Positions 1-6,119 of a stretch of 7,445 nucleotides of DNA are shown piece after piece. The first letter of the stretch is position 1. Every line of letters starts with the position of its first letter. The notes beneath the pieces are model-generated. The model was not told the origin of the DNA. It saw only the letters and a program-made list of their open reading frames with translations, and made no database searches. The stretch covers positions 1-7,445 of the forward strand of contig JAUWCW010000088.1 in NCBI GenBank assembly GCA_030609125.1, read 5' to 3'. This DNA is from JAUWCW01 sp030609125 [NCBI: Candidatus Rokuibacteriota bacterium]. Its GTDB lineage: Bacteria; JAUVQV01. The translations under genes were made by a program, and so were the position numbers.

Positions 1-119
1 CCACGAAACTGCCCGATGTCTGCTCATTTCTGGGCATACCCCTGAAGCACCACGAGGCGGCTTCGGACAGCGAGGCCTGCGCGCGCATCATGATCGAGGC
101 GCACCGGGCGGGAGACTGA
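1..119 (+). CDS. DnaQ-like 3'-5' exonuclease, C-terminal fragment (partial)
   Basis: Only the last 38 codons are present, read in the frame starting at base 3 and ending at TGA 117-119. The peptide runs TKLPDVCSFLGIPLKHHEAA and then SDSEACARIMIEAHRAGD. It matches the C-terminal ExoIII region of DEDDh exonucleases (DNA polymerase III epsilon and relatives): a leucine-rich helix, then the H-x4-D motif, here His at codon 51-53 and Asp at codon 66-68, the general base and a metal ligand in this family. Such enzymes remove 3'-terminal nucleotides in proofreading or repair. The fragment cannot tell true epsilon (dnaQ) from a stand-alone exonuclease or a PolC/DinG-type exonuclease domain. The protein ends about 17 residues after the motif, so there is no long extra C-terminal domain; that argues against a DinG-like helicase fusion and against the C-terminal polymerase-binding segment of E. 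coli epsilon. The last 32 bases overlap the convergent CYTH gene. Confidence 0.72.
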   Translation, partial: TKLPDVCSFLGIPLKHHEAASDSEACARIMIEAHRAGD

Positions 120-600
120 CCGCTCCGGCCTCTCCCTTCCACTTCACGTAGGGATTCTTCACCAGGCTGGCGTTGCTGTACTTCTGGTCTCCCGTTACCT
201 CGTGCGTTACCCAGGGCGGCAGGGGCACTTCCTGGCCGACAGACTCCAGCTCCACTTCGGCGACGACGAGTCCCTCGTTGTCGCTGTGGAAGACGTCCAC
301 TTCCCAGACGAGTCCGCCGAACTCGATGGGGTAGCGTGTCTTTTCAATGATCGGCTTTTCGCAGAGGTGAATCAGGATCTCCTCCGCGTCGGCGCCGGGG
401 ATGGCGTACTCGTACTCCAGGCGGCCTCCGGGCCCGTCGGGACCCTTGAGGGTGAGGAAAGCCGCGGTTCCTGCAAAGCGGACGCGCACCACCCTGTTGT
501 CCCTCGTGGGTAGATATCCCTGACGGATAACGATCCCGTCGGCGAGATCCTCCCAGTTCCGAGGGGCGACCAGGAATTTGCGCTCGATTTCCGTCCCCAT
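88..600 (-). CDS. CYTH-domain (triphosphate tunnel metalloenzyme) protein, short bacterial type
   Basis: A 170-residue protein with the CYTH fold signature. The N-terminal ExExK motif is complete (Glu4, Glu6, Lys8 in MGTEIERKFLV). Further charged tunnel residues alternate along predicted strands: Arg39/Arg41, Lys52 (LTLKG), Glu62/Glu64, Lys87/Arg89, Glu100/Asp102 and Glu115/Glu117/Glu119. Family members bind a triphosphate group with Mg2+ or Mn2+ in a beta-barrel tunnel. Characterised short bacterial relatives hydrolyse tripolyphosphate or nucleoside triphosphates, while others are class IV adenylate cyclases or thiamine triphosphatases; the sequence alone does not choose. The core seems to end near residue 155 (NPYVKWK). 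The last ~15 residues are a low-complexity Gly/Pro/Ala tail, and its final part is the antisense of the exonuclease end. The ribosome site before ATG 600 is weak (AGGG two bases upstream). The gene lies 78 bases beyond the barrel gene in the same direction, so read-through from that operon is possible. It may also be leaderless or have its own promoter: a TAGAAT lies at 613-618 but lacks a good -35. Confidence 0.85.
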   Translation of the reverse strand: MGTEIERKFLVAPRNWEDLADGIVIRQGYLPTRDNRVVRVRFAGTAAFLTLKGPDGPGGRLEYEYAIPGADAEEILIHLCEKPIIEKTRYPIEFGGLVWEVDVFHSDNEGLVVAEVELESVGQEVPLPPWVTHEVTGDQKYSNASLVKNPYVKWKGEAGAVSLPPGAPRS

Positions 601-619
601 GACCCTGGTGTCATTCTAG

Positions 620-664
620 CAGACAGGGGGGAGACAGGGGGGGGACGAGGGACCGGTTGTCCCC
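620..664 (-). terminator. Candidate operon terminator: short hairpin followed by a C-rich, G-poor tract
   Basis: On the transcript of the barrel operon, 15 bases past its stop, GGGAC and GTCCC (659-663 and 649-653 in window numbering) can form a 5-bp hairpin with a 5-base loop. There is no U run after it, so it is not a textbook intrinsic terminator. It is followed by about 30 bases that are very rich in C and poor in G (two C runs separated by UGUCU), the composition Rho prefers for loading. I infer Rho-dependent or leaky termination between the barrel gene and the CYTH gene. This is a weak call. Confidence 0.3.
621..644. repeat. Two tandem G-rich repeats with 6-G and 8-G runs
   Basis: The unit AGACAG followed by a G run occurs twice back to back: 621-631 ends in six Gs and 632-644 in eight Gs. 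It lies 21-44 bases upstream of the CYTH start codon and downstream of the barrel gene. Homopolymer runs of this length can change length by strand slippage; whether they do so here cannot be seen from one sequence. Confidence 0.7.
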
Positions 665-678
665 ACGGGGGATGAAAG

Positions 679-2034
679 TCAGAAATAGAAGATCAGCTCG
701 AGGAAGGTGAAGTCCGGATACGTCCCGAATTCGCTCTGCAGCTCCAGGAATGCTCCTTCCCCGGTCTGCCGGAGTGCGGGCCGGTCGCCGAAGCCCAGGA
801 TGGCGCCGAAGATACACTCCGCCTCGTCGGCGACGGACCAGGTGAATACCGGCGAGAGCAGGTCGGAGCCGTCGCTGAAGGAGTGGATGAGCGAGAGCTG
901 GCCGGTGAGGATGGGGTGAAACTCATAGGATGCGAGAAGGGCCCCGTAGTGCACGCCGATGTTCGTCGTCTCCCCCACGGCGATGCGGGCCAGTGCCAGT
1001 GCCGGGTCGTCCTCCTCGCCGGCGCCGTTGAAAAAATACTCGGCGCTGAGATAGAGACTGCTCTCAAAGCGGTGATCGGCGCCGATGACCACTTCGGCGT
1101 GGTCGTCGATGAGCTGCACTTTCCTGAGGCCTCCTCGCCGCGGGTCGGGGAGGAGCGCCGCGCCGTCTCCGGCGGCGAATAACCAGGTCGCCTCGCCTCT
1201 CAGCCCCAGCGGCCCGGCCTCGCCGGAGAAACCGCCGCCGGCCTGAAAACCTCCGTAGACCTTTCCGCCCTGCAAGGTCAGGTCGAAGTGGCGGGCGTTG
1301 GTGCGCAGGCGCGCCAGGAGGGCGGAACCGTACCACGGGTCCTCGGTGAAATCCTCCGCCGTCACCTGCAGTCCGTCTTCGGAGGGCCGGATCTCGAGGC
1401 GGTTTCCGGCGGCGTAGACGAAGGTGAGGGCGCTGAACCTCCCGAGGGAAACGTCGGTCCGCAGGGCGTCCACGCCCGGCTTGTAGCTGCGGTCGAAGGC
1501 CTCCGGGTCGAAGGGGAGAAAGATGTCCAGCGGATTCCAGAACCAGGCCTGGGAGAAGTTTATCGCCTGCCGCCCGACGGTGAGGTCCGCCTTGCCGCGA
1601 CTCCACTCGGCGTTCAGCCGGTCGAGATAGAGGGAAGCCTCCGCATCCTCCTCCTCGAGCCAGGTCCAGGTGAGGTCGAGGGCGCGGTAGCGCGCGGCCG
1701 TGTCGGCTATCCCCAGGGGAGCGGCAGTCCCGGCGCCGCCTCGGGCGGTGGTGAAAAGAAACTCCTGCACAAGGTGGATTTCATATCCCCCCCGCTCTCC
1801 GGCGTCACCCTCGACGGTGAGGCGCAGGATGGTGTTGGACAAGCCGTCCACCTTGTTGCCGTCGCCGAAAAGGAGAGGCTCGTCGTAGTTGCGGAACGCA
1901 CCGGCGATGGTGCGGATGCTCCCGCCGGCGTCCAGCCCATGGCGCTCTCCCGAAACCTGGTGGAGCGCCCGGGCGCAGGGAGGTGAGAAAAGGAGCGCCG
2001 CGGCGGCGGCGAGGGGGAGAAGGGGCCTTCTCAC
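679..2034 (-). CDS. Outer-membrane beta-barrel protein, last gene of the Lol-like ABC operon
   Basis: A 451-residue secreted protein. Residues 1-23 form a signal peptide (MRR, an Ala/Leu core, then ARA as cleavage site). Cys20 is preceded by Pro, so it is not a lipobox. The mature part is a series of alternating polar/hydrophobic strands with short turns and ends in aromatic Phe (LELIFYF), the usual recognition signal for the BAM barrel-insertion machinery. A conserved-looking block in residues 150-192 (LTVGRQ, FWNPLD, KPGVDALR) resembles a segment I associate with porin-like proteins of the DUF1302/alginate-export kind; I cannot assign the family firmly. It starts at GTG 2034, overlapping the ATPase stop in GTGA, with AGGAG four bases upstream, so translation is probably coupled. 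As the only outer-membrane component of the operon it probably acts as exit port or acceptor for whatever the ABC system and LolA-like carrier move. It might instead be a substrate of the system. Confidence 0.78.
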   Translation of the reverse strand: MRRPLLPLAAAAALLFSPPCARALHQVSGERHGLDAGGSIRTIAGAFRNYDEPLLFGDGNKVDGLSNTILRLTVEGDAGERGGYEIHLVQEFLFTTARGGAGTAAPLGIADTAARYRALDLTWTWLEEEDAEASLYLDRLNAEWSRGKADLTVGRQAINFSQAWFWNPLDIFLPFDPEAFDRSYKPGVDALRTDVSLGRFSALTFVYAAGNRLEIRPSEDGLQVTAEDFTEDPWYGSALLARLRTNARHFDLTLQGGKVYGGFQAGGGFSGEAGPLGLRGEATWLFAAGDGAALLPDPRRGGLRKVQLIDDHAEVVIGADHRFESSLYLSAEYFFNGAGEEDDPALALARIAVGETTNIGVHYGALLASYEFHPILTGQLSLIHSFSDGSDLLSPVFTWSVADEAECIFGAILGFGDRPALRQTGEGAFLELQSEFGTYPDFTFLELIFYF

Positions 2035-2735
2035 TCGTCTCCTGCCGGGCCGTGGCGGTCGGCTGCTATTTCTCCGTCGTGGAGGACGATGGTCCTCCTG
2101 GCGCGCCGCATGACCTGGGGGTCGTGGGTTGAGAAGAGAAAGGTTGCTCCCTTTTCCTCGTTGAGCTGCGCCATCAGGTCCAGGAGGGAGGCGGCCGTCC
2201 CGGAGTCGAGGTTTGCCGTCGGCTCGTCGGCGAGGACAAGCTCCGGCTCGGACGCGATGGCCCGGGCGATGGCGACGCGCTGCTGCTGACCGCCGGAGAG
2301 CTCCCGGGGGAAGCGGTTCTCCATTCCCTCCAGGCCCACCGTCCTGAGCAGACCCATGATCTTCTCACGCCTTTCATCAGGCCGCCGCCCCTGGAGCATG
2401 AGGACGTACTCGGCGTTCTCGTAGGCTGTCAGGACGGGTATGAGATTGTAGGCCTGAAAAACGAAGCCGATCCTGGTGAGCCGCAGGCGGGAGAGGCTGG
2501 AGGCGGAGAGCCGGGTGGTGTCCTCGCCGTCGATGAGCACCCTTCCCCGGGTGGGACGGTCGAGACTGCCGATGATGTTCAGCAGGGTGGTCTTGCCGGA
2601 ACCGGAGGGCCCCATGACGACGGTGAATTCGCCGGCCTCCAGGGCGAGGTCCACGCCCCGAAGCGCCTGGACCTCCGTGGCGCCGTGGCCGTACACCTTG
2701 ACCACCTTCTCCAGCTTCACCATGTCGTTCATCAT
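2031..2735 (-). CDS. ABC transporter ATPase, LolD/MacB type
   Basis: A complete 234-residue nucleotide-binding protein, almost exactly the size of E. coli LolD (233). All motifs are intact: Walker A GPSGSGKTT at 42-50, Q-loop Gln94 (FVFQAYNLIP, typical of the LolD/MacB/FtsE group), signature LSGGQ at 146-150, Walker B LVLADEP with catalytic Glu171, D-loop NLD at 175-177 and H-loop His204. It should drive the two FtsX-type permeases encoded immediately upstream. Proteins of this group use ATP for mechanotransmission, extracting lipoproteins from the inner membrane or powering periplasmic events, rather than moving solutes through a channel. Two tandem ATGs (2735 and 2732) are possible starts. 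GAGGAG lies three bases before the first and six before the second, so the second is slightly better placed. The stop overlaps the barrel start by four bases. The reading frame stays open far upstream through the permease region, but start signal and homology place the true start here. Confidence 0.93.
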   Translation of the reverse strand: MMNDMVKLEKVVKVYGHGATEVQALRGVDLALEAGEFTVVMGPSGSGKTTLLNIIGSLDRPTRGRVLIDGEDTTRLSASSLSRLRLTRIGFVFQAYNLIPVLTAYENAEYVLMLQGRRPDERREKIMGLLRTVGLEGMENRFPRELSGGQQQRVAIARAIASEPELVLADEPTANLDSGTAASLLDLMAQLNEEKGATFLFSTHDPQVMRRARRTIVLHDGEIAADRHGPAGDE

Positions 2736-2761
2736 CGTCTCCTCACAAGCCCTGCTAAACT

Positions 2762-3997
2762 CTAACGGCTGCGGAGCACGTCCGGCAGGGATATCCTCGC
2801 CGCCCGCCACGACGGGTAGAGCCCTATGACGAGAGTCAGGGCGAGAACGAACGCGCCGACAAGCAGAAAGGCCCCGGCCGTGACGTGGTTCTTGATCAGG
2901 GGGTCGATGGCGTAGCCGACTATGGTCGTGTCGTCGCTGTAGATTCCCGAAAAGTCTATGCCGTGGACCTGGAAGTACCAGCTGAGAGCGCCGCCGAGGA
3001 GCAGACCCAGCACGGTTCCGGTCGCGCCGAGAAAAAGCGATTCCACCGCCACCTGCAGGCGCAGGCGCAGGGGGGAAGTGCCGATGGCCATGAGGGTGGC
3101 GAACTCTCTCGTTCTCTCCAGGACGCTCATGAGGATCGTGTTGAGGATGGTGAAGCCTATGATGACCATGATGATCATCTGGAAGACGTAGTTGAAGCCC
3201 TTGTCCACGGCCATGAAGCCCGCCAGGTCCGGCATGACCGCCTGCCACGGGAGCACCGCCGCCTCCGTGCCGGCGAGACGGCGGCGAAGATCCTCCAGGA
3301 CGCGGGACTGGTCCCGGGGAGAGGCGAGAACCAGGCCGACGCGAGTCGCCGCGTCGGGGCCGATGCCGAAGATGCGCCGCGCCGTGTCGAGAGGCACCTG
3401 CACCAGGAAGCCGTCGGCCTCCTCCATCCCCATCCGGAAGATCCCTGTCACCCGGAGCATCTCGTTCACCAGTTCGCCGTTGGCGTCGTTGGTGGTCAGC
3501 ACGAGCTTCTTGCCCGGCCGCAGCTTCAGGCGCTCGGCGAGAGAGGCGCCGACGATTACCCCCCGCTCGTCGGCGCCCTCCAGGTAGCGCCCGTCGACGA
3601 TCCTGTCCGCCAGGGGAGAGACGGTGCGCTCTGTTTCCGGGTCTATGCCGAAGATGCCCACGCCGGCGGAGCCGCCGGCGGTGGAGATCACCGCCTGGCC
3701 CTGGATGAGGACTTTGATGCCCGTGACACCGGGGATTCTTCGCGCCTCGTCGATTACCGACGAGATGCCGGTCACGACAAGGCCGATGGAAAGGTCGCGG
3801 CTGTAGTCGGGGTGCTCTACCGTCACGTAGCCGGCGCCCATCCTCACCGCCTCGTCGATGAGCTTCTTGTACATGCCGTCCGCCATGGTGACGAAAAAGA
3901 CGGCCAGGGCCGTGCCGACGGCGATGGCGCTCACGGTGATGGAGGTCCGGCGGCGGTAGCGCCAGAGAGACCGCCAGGCGAGCCTCACGATCATCAT
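2762..3997 (-). CDS. ABC transporter permease, FtsX/LolC/E family (permease B)
   Basis: A 411-residue inner-membrane protein with the four-helix layout of type VII (mechanotransmission) ABC permeases. TM1 is at about 18-40, a large periplasmic MacB-PCD-like domain at 45-265, then TM2 at 267-292, TM3 at 316-340 and TM4 at 372-396. Between TM2 and TM3 lies REFATLMAIGTSP (297-309), the cytoplasmic stretch expected to contact the ATPase. The C-terminus PSWRAARISLPDVLRS is the family's usual ending. Length matches LolC/LolE (about 400-414). Its N-terminus is clearly paralogous to permease A (both MM..R.AWR.LWR, ending in HPDY near residue 65), so the pair probably forms a LolCE-like heterodimer. 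The start is ATG 3997, directly followed by a second ATG; only a weak AAGG is seen seven bases upstream. Twelve bases separate it from the permease A stop, so it is within the same transcript. Confidence 0.9.
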   Translation of the reverse strand: MMIVRLAWRSLWRYRRRTSITVSAIAVGTALAVFFVTMADGMYKKLIDEAVRMGAGYVTVEHPDYSRDLSIGLVVTGISSVIDEARRIPGVTGIKVLIQGQAVISTAGGSAGVGIFGIDPETERTVSPLADRIVDGRYLEGADERGVIVGASLAERLKLRPGKKLVLTTNDANGELVNEMLRVTGIFRMGMEEADGFLVQVPLDTARRIFGIGPDAATRVGLVLASPRDQSRVLEDLRRRLAGTEAAVLPWQAVMPDLAGFMAVDKGFNYVFQMIIMVIIGFTILNTILMSVLERTREFATLMAIGTSPLRLRLQVAVESLFLGATGTVLGLLLGGALSWYFQVHGIDFSGIYSDDTTIVGYAIDPLIKNHVTAGAFLLVGAFVLALTLVIGLYPSWRAARISLPDVLRSR

Positions 3998-4009
3998 CCC
4001 GCGGCCTTG

Positions 4010-5227
4010 CTACACATGGGTGAGAGCCTCCACGGGCTTCATGCGCGCCGCCCGGACCGCCGGCCACAGCGCCGCCAGCACCGAAGCGGCCCACATGGCC
4101 AGGACCGGGCCCCAGACGCAGGCGGGGGTGAGGGCGAAGGGCACTTCGTTGGTGACGGCGATCCCCATGAAGTTCAGCTCCTCGACGAACATGGTCAGGT
4201 CCAGGGGGTGGCGCTCGAAGCGCAGGGCAATGAGGACGCCCGCCGCGCCTCCGGCGACGGAGCCGAAGAATCCGAGAATGACGGCCTCCGTGGAGATCTC
4301 CCGGAGGATTCGCCAGGGGGAGGCGCCGATGGCCTTGACGAGGCCGAATTCGGGAATCCTCTCGAAGGTGGCCATGAGCATCGTGTTGAGGACGCCCACG
4401 CCGGCGGCGAGAAGAAAGATGGCTCCGAAGATGAGGACGCTGGCGATCATGGAGTCGAACATCTGGGCGAGAGTGGGCAGCAGCCGTCTCCAGGTGATCA
4501 CCTCGTTGGTCCCTGCCGCGGGAAGAATCGCCGCCGCCGCCAGCTCGGGATCCATGGCGCCCCGGGTGTTGAGGACGATTTCGTGGACCTTGCCGGGGAA
4601 GACGAAAAGCTCCTCGTAGTCCTGCCTGTGGATGAGCGCCAGACTGCGGTCGAGGCTCTCTCCCACCCCCTTCAGGATGCCGGCGACGGTGTAGATGTCG
4701 TTCCCGAGGGAGCCGTCGGCGGCCTGGACGACCACCACCAGCTCCGTGCCGACGGCGGCGCCGAGAGAGCGGGCGAGCTTGCGTCCCAGGACCACCCTGC
4801 GCTGCGGGGACGGACCGAGGTAGTCGCCTTCGAGAAGGTTTGCGGCCAGGTCGCTCACCGCTCTCTCCGCCTCGGGAAGGACGCCCCAGAACTGGCCCCC
4901 GGCGGACTTCGATCCGCTGGAGAGGAGGCCGAAGCCGAAGGATCTCGCCGAAGCCGGGATCCGCCGCGCCGCCGCGGCTTCCAGCACCATTTCCGGGTTC
5001 TCAACGGTGTCGTAGAGGGAGCGCTCCGAACGGTAGTCCGGGTGGTGGACCTGAACCTCCCCCACGGAGAGGTCGGTGACGCTCTTTTCCATGACCTGAG
5101 TCCATCCGATCATGAGGGCGTAGGAGGCCACGAGAACGGCGGTGCTGAAGGACACGGCGGCGAAGGTGATGGCCGTGCGCTTCCAGTTGCGCCAGAGGTT
5201 CCTCCAGGCGATGCGCAGAGTCATCAC
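4010..5227 (-). CDS. ABC transporter permease, FtsX/LolC/E family (permease A)
   Basis: A 405-residue permease of the same family as the next gene: TM1 at about 18-40, a periplasmic domain at 45-255, then TM2 at 257-285, TM3 at 312-336 and TM4 at 366-390. The segment FERIPEFGLVKAIGASPWRI (288-307) is the LolC/E-type coupling region, and the end PAVRAARMKPVEALTHV is typical. GTG 5227 overlaps the upstream stop as GTGA, and an ATG follows at 5224 which itself overlaps the stop by one base. GAGGA about ten bases before the GTG favours GTG, but ATG is possible; the protein differs by one residue. Because it directly follows the LolA-like gene with overlap, it may be the subunit that hands cargo to the periplasmic carrier, as LolC does with its hook loop in E. 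coli. I cannot identify a hook in the sequence, so that role is inference. Confidence 0.9.
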   Translation of the reverse strand: MMTLRIAWRNLWRNWKRTAITFAAVSFSTAVLVASYALMIGWTQVMEKSVTDLSVGEVQVHHPDYRSERSLYDTVENPEMVLEAAAARRIPASARSFGFGLLSSGSKSAGGQFWGVLPEAERAVSDLAANLLEGDYLGPSPQRRVVLGRKLARSLGAAVGTELVVVVQAADGSLGNDIYTVAGILKGVGESLDRSLALIHRQDYEELFVFPGKVHEIVLNTRGAMDPELAAAAILPAAGTNEVITWRRLLPTLAQMFDSMIASVLIFGAIFLLAAGVGVLNTMLMATFERIPEFGLVKAIGASPWRILREISTEAVILGFFGSVAGGAAGVLIALRFERHPLDLTMFVEELNFMGIAVTNEVPFALTPACVWGPVLAMWAASVLAALWPAVRAARMKPVEALTHV

Positions 5228-5988
5228 TTCTGCAGGTTCCTCAGGGTGAAGATGTCCTCGGAGAGGTCAAGATCGAATTCGATCTCGTGGTAGAGGATCT
5301 CTGTGTACTCCCCGGGTTTGTCTGTCGGGGCGATTCTCATCCGCACCGGGAGGGTGCGGCCCCCGAGCCGCTTCGGATCGCTGTAGGCCATCGTCCGGGT
5401 CATGATCATGTCCTCGTCGAAGTAGTCGACACCGACGGGCATGAAGTCCTTTTCCATCACCGTCACCACCACCTTGCCCCAGACCACCGCCGCCAGGGGC
5501 TTCGGCATGAGAGTGAGGTCGATCACTCTCACCCCCTCCCGGTCTCCCCGGAAGGTCACCTCGTGGTCGTAGTCGTCGGCCATGCGGCTTTCCTTGACGA
5601 GGTCGTCGTTGGTGAAGTGGCTTCCCATCCACGAGCCGCCCATCATCGAGGACGGCACCTTGATGACGCGCCGGATTTTCGGGAGGTAGTTCCATATGTC
5701 CTTGCCCGCCTTCAGCGTGGCCGTTCCCTTCTCCTTCTTCGGCGCGAGGATCCTGATGAGCGAATAATCCTTCCCCCGGCTCCAGCCCTCCATCTTCATC
5801 TCACGGCTGTAGTGCTCGGTGACGACCCGCATGGAAAAAGTTCCGTAGCTCGATTCTCCCCGGAAGAGGTCGTCCACGTGATCCAGGATCTCTTTTGAAG
5901 AGGCAGACCCGTCCGCGGAGAGGGCCGCGGGAGCTGCGCCGATGAGGAGCATCGCACAGAGGGCGGCGCAAAAGAAAGGTTTTTTCAT
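5224..5988 (-). CDS. LolA-like periplasmic carrier (outer membrane lipoprotein-sorting protein family)
   Basis: A 254-residue exported protein, first gene of the operon. Residues 1-25 are a signal peptide (MKK, hydrophobic core, ALSA cleavage site). Cys7 and Cys11 do not sit in a lipobox, so the product should be soluble in the periplasm. The mature protein has the hallmarks of the COG2834/LolA_like family: repeated beta-strands with GWSRGKDYSLIRIL (68-81), KGTATLKAGKDIWNYLPK (87-104), the VIKVPSSMM segment and WMGSHFTNDDLVKE (120-133), which I recognise as the most conserved stretch of this group. It is longer than E. coli LolA (about 203 residues), and the stretch is characteristic of a separate LolA-like subgroup found with ABC permeases. 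The expected role is to bind an acyl-chain-bearing cargo released by the ABC complex and ferry it across the periplasm. The start at ATG 5988 has AAGGTGA about five bases upstream. The stop overlaps permease A. Confidence 0.87.
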   Translation of the reverse strand: MKKPFFCAALCAMLLIGAAPAALSADGSASSKEILDHVDDLFRGESSYGTFSMRVVTEHYSREMKMEGWSRGKDYSLIRILAPKKEKGTATLKAGKDIWNYLPKIRRVIKVPSSMMGGSWMGSHFTNDDLVKESRMADDYDHEVTFRGDREGVRVIDLTLMPKPLAAVVWGKVVVTVMEKDFMPVGVDYFDEDMIMTRTMAYSDPKRLGGRTLPVRMRIAPTDKPGEYTEILYHEIEFDLDLSEDIFTLRNLQK

Positions 5989-6022
5989 CGGCTCACCTTT
6001 CCACGATCTCCTCCTCGCATCG

Positions 6023-6052
6023 CTGTCTGCCGGCGGGATTGTTGTCTATACT
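6023..6052 (+). promoter_or_regulatory. Weaker rightward promoter for the CPBP protease
   Basis: TATACT (6047-6052) is one base off the -10 consensus. The best -35 is CTGTCT (6023-6028, three of six, 18-base spacer), so the promoter would be weak or activator-dependent. The start would be near 6059, about 60 bases before TTG 6120. The -10 overlaps that of the leftward operon promoter. Confidence 0.35.
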
Positions 6053-6078
6053 ATGCCGGAAGAGACCCGCGGTATCAA
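6050..6078 (-). promoter_or_regulatory. Sigma-70-type promoter of the Lol-like operon
   Basis: Reading leftward, TTGATA (6078-6073, five of six to TTGACA) is followed after exactly 17 bases by CATAGT (6055-6050, four of six to TATAAT). Transcription would start near 6043, giving a leader of about 55 bases before ATG 5988. It is the best-spaced candidate in the divergent gap. Confidence 0.55.
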
Positions 6079-6119
6079 CTGCCGCCACGGTTTTCAATCC
6101 GAAAGGGGAGGAGAGGACT

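Noticed and set aside
1970-1985. Cys20 of the barrel precursor as a lipoprotein attachment site.
   Set aside because: The residues before it are Ser-Pro-Pro, which do not fit a lipobox; ARA three residues later fits signal peptidase I.
1288-1986. A 232-codon + strand frame opposite the barrel gene.
   Set aside because: It is a shadow of the barrel gene, whose signal peptide, strand pattern and C-terminal Phe are clear. No start signals or domain are seen.
2736-4094. In-frame upstream extension of the ATPase to about 687 residues.
   Set aside because: The extra part is a second-frame reading of permease B, rich in Arg, Gly, His and Pro, with no domain. The ATPase has a proper ribosome site and family start near 2735.
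2885-5293. An open frame of about 800 codons on the + strand, antisense to both permeases.
   Set aside because: It is the antisense shadow of two well-supported membrane protein genes in GC-rich DNA. Its product is a patternless run of His, Asp, Glu, Gly and Arg with no domain, no ribosome site and no gene-like neighbours.
5287-5898. A 203-codon + strand frame opposite the LolA-like gene.
   Set aside because: His/Val/Asp-rich antisense of a recognised protein family; no independent evidence.
6039-6119. A 27-codon N-terminal extension of the CPBP protein from TTG 6039.
   Set aside because: No ribosome site precedes it and it begins upstream of the likely transcription start. TTG 6120 has GGAGG eight bases ahead.
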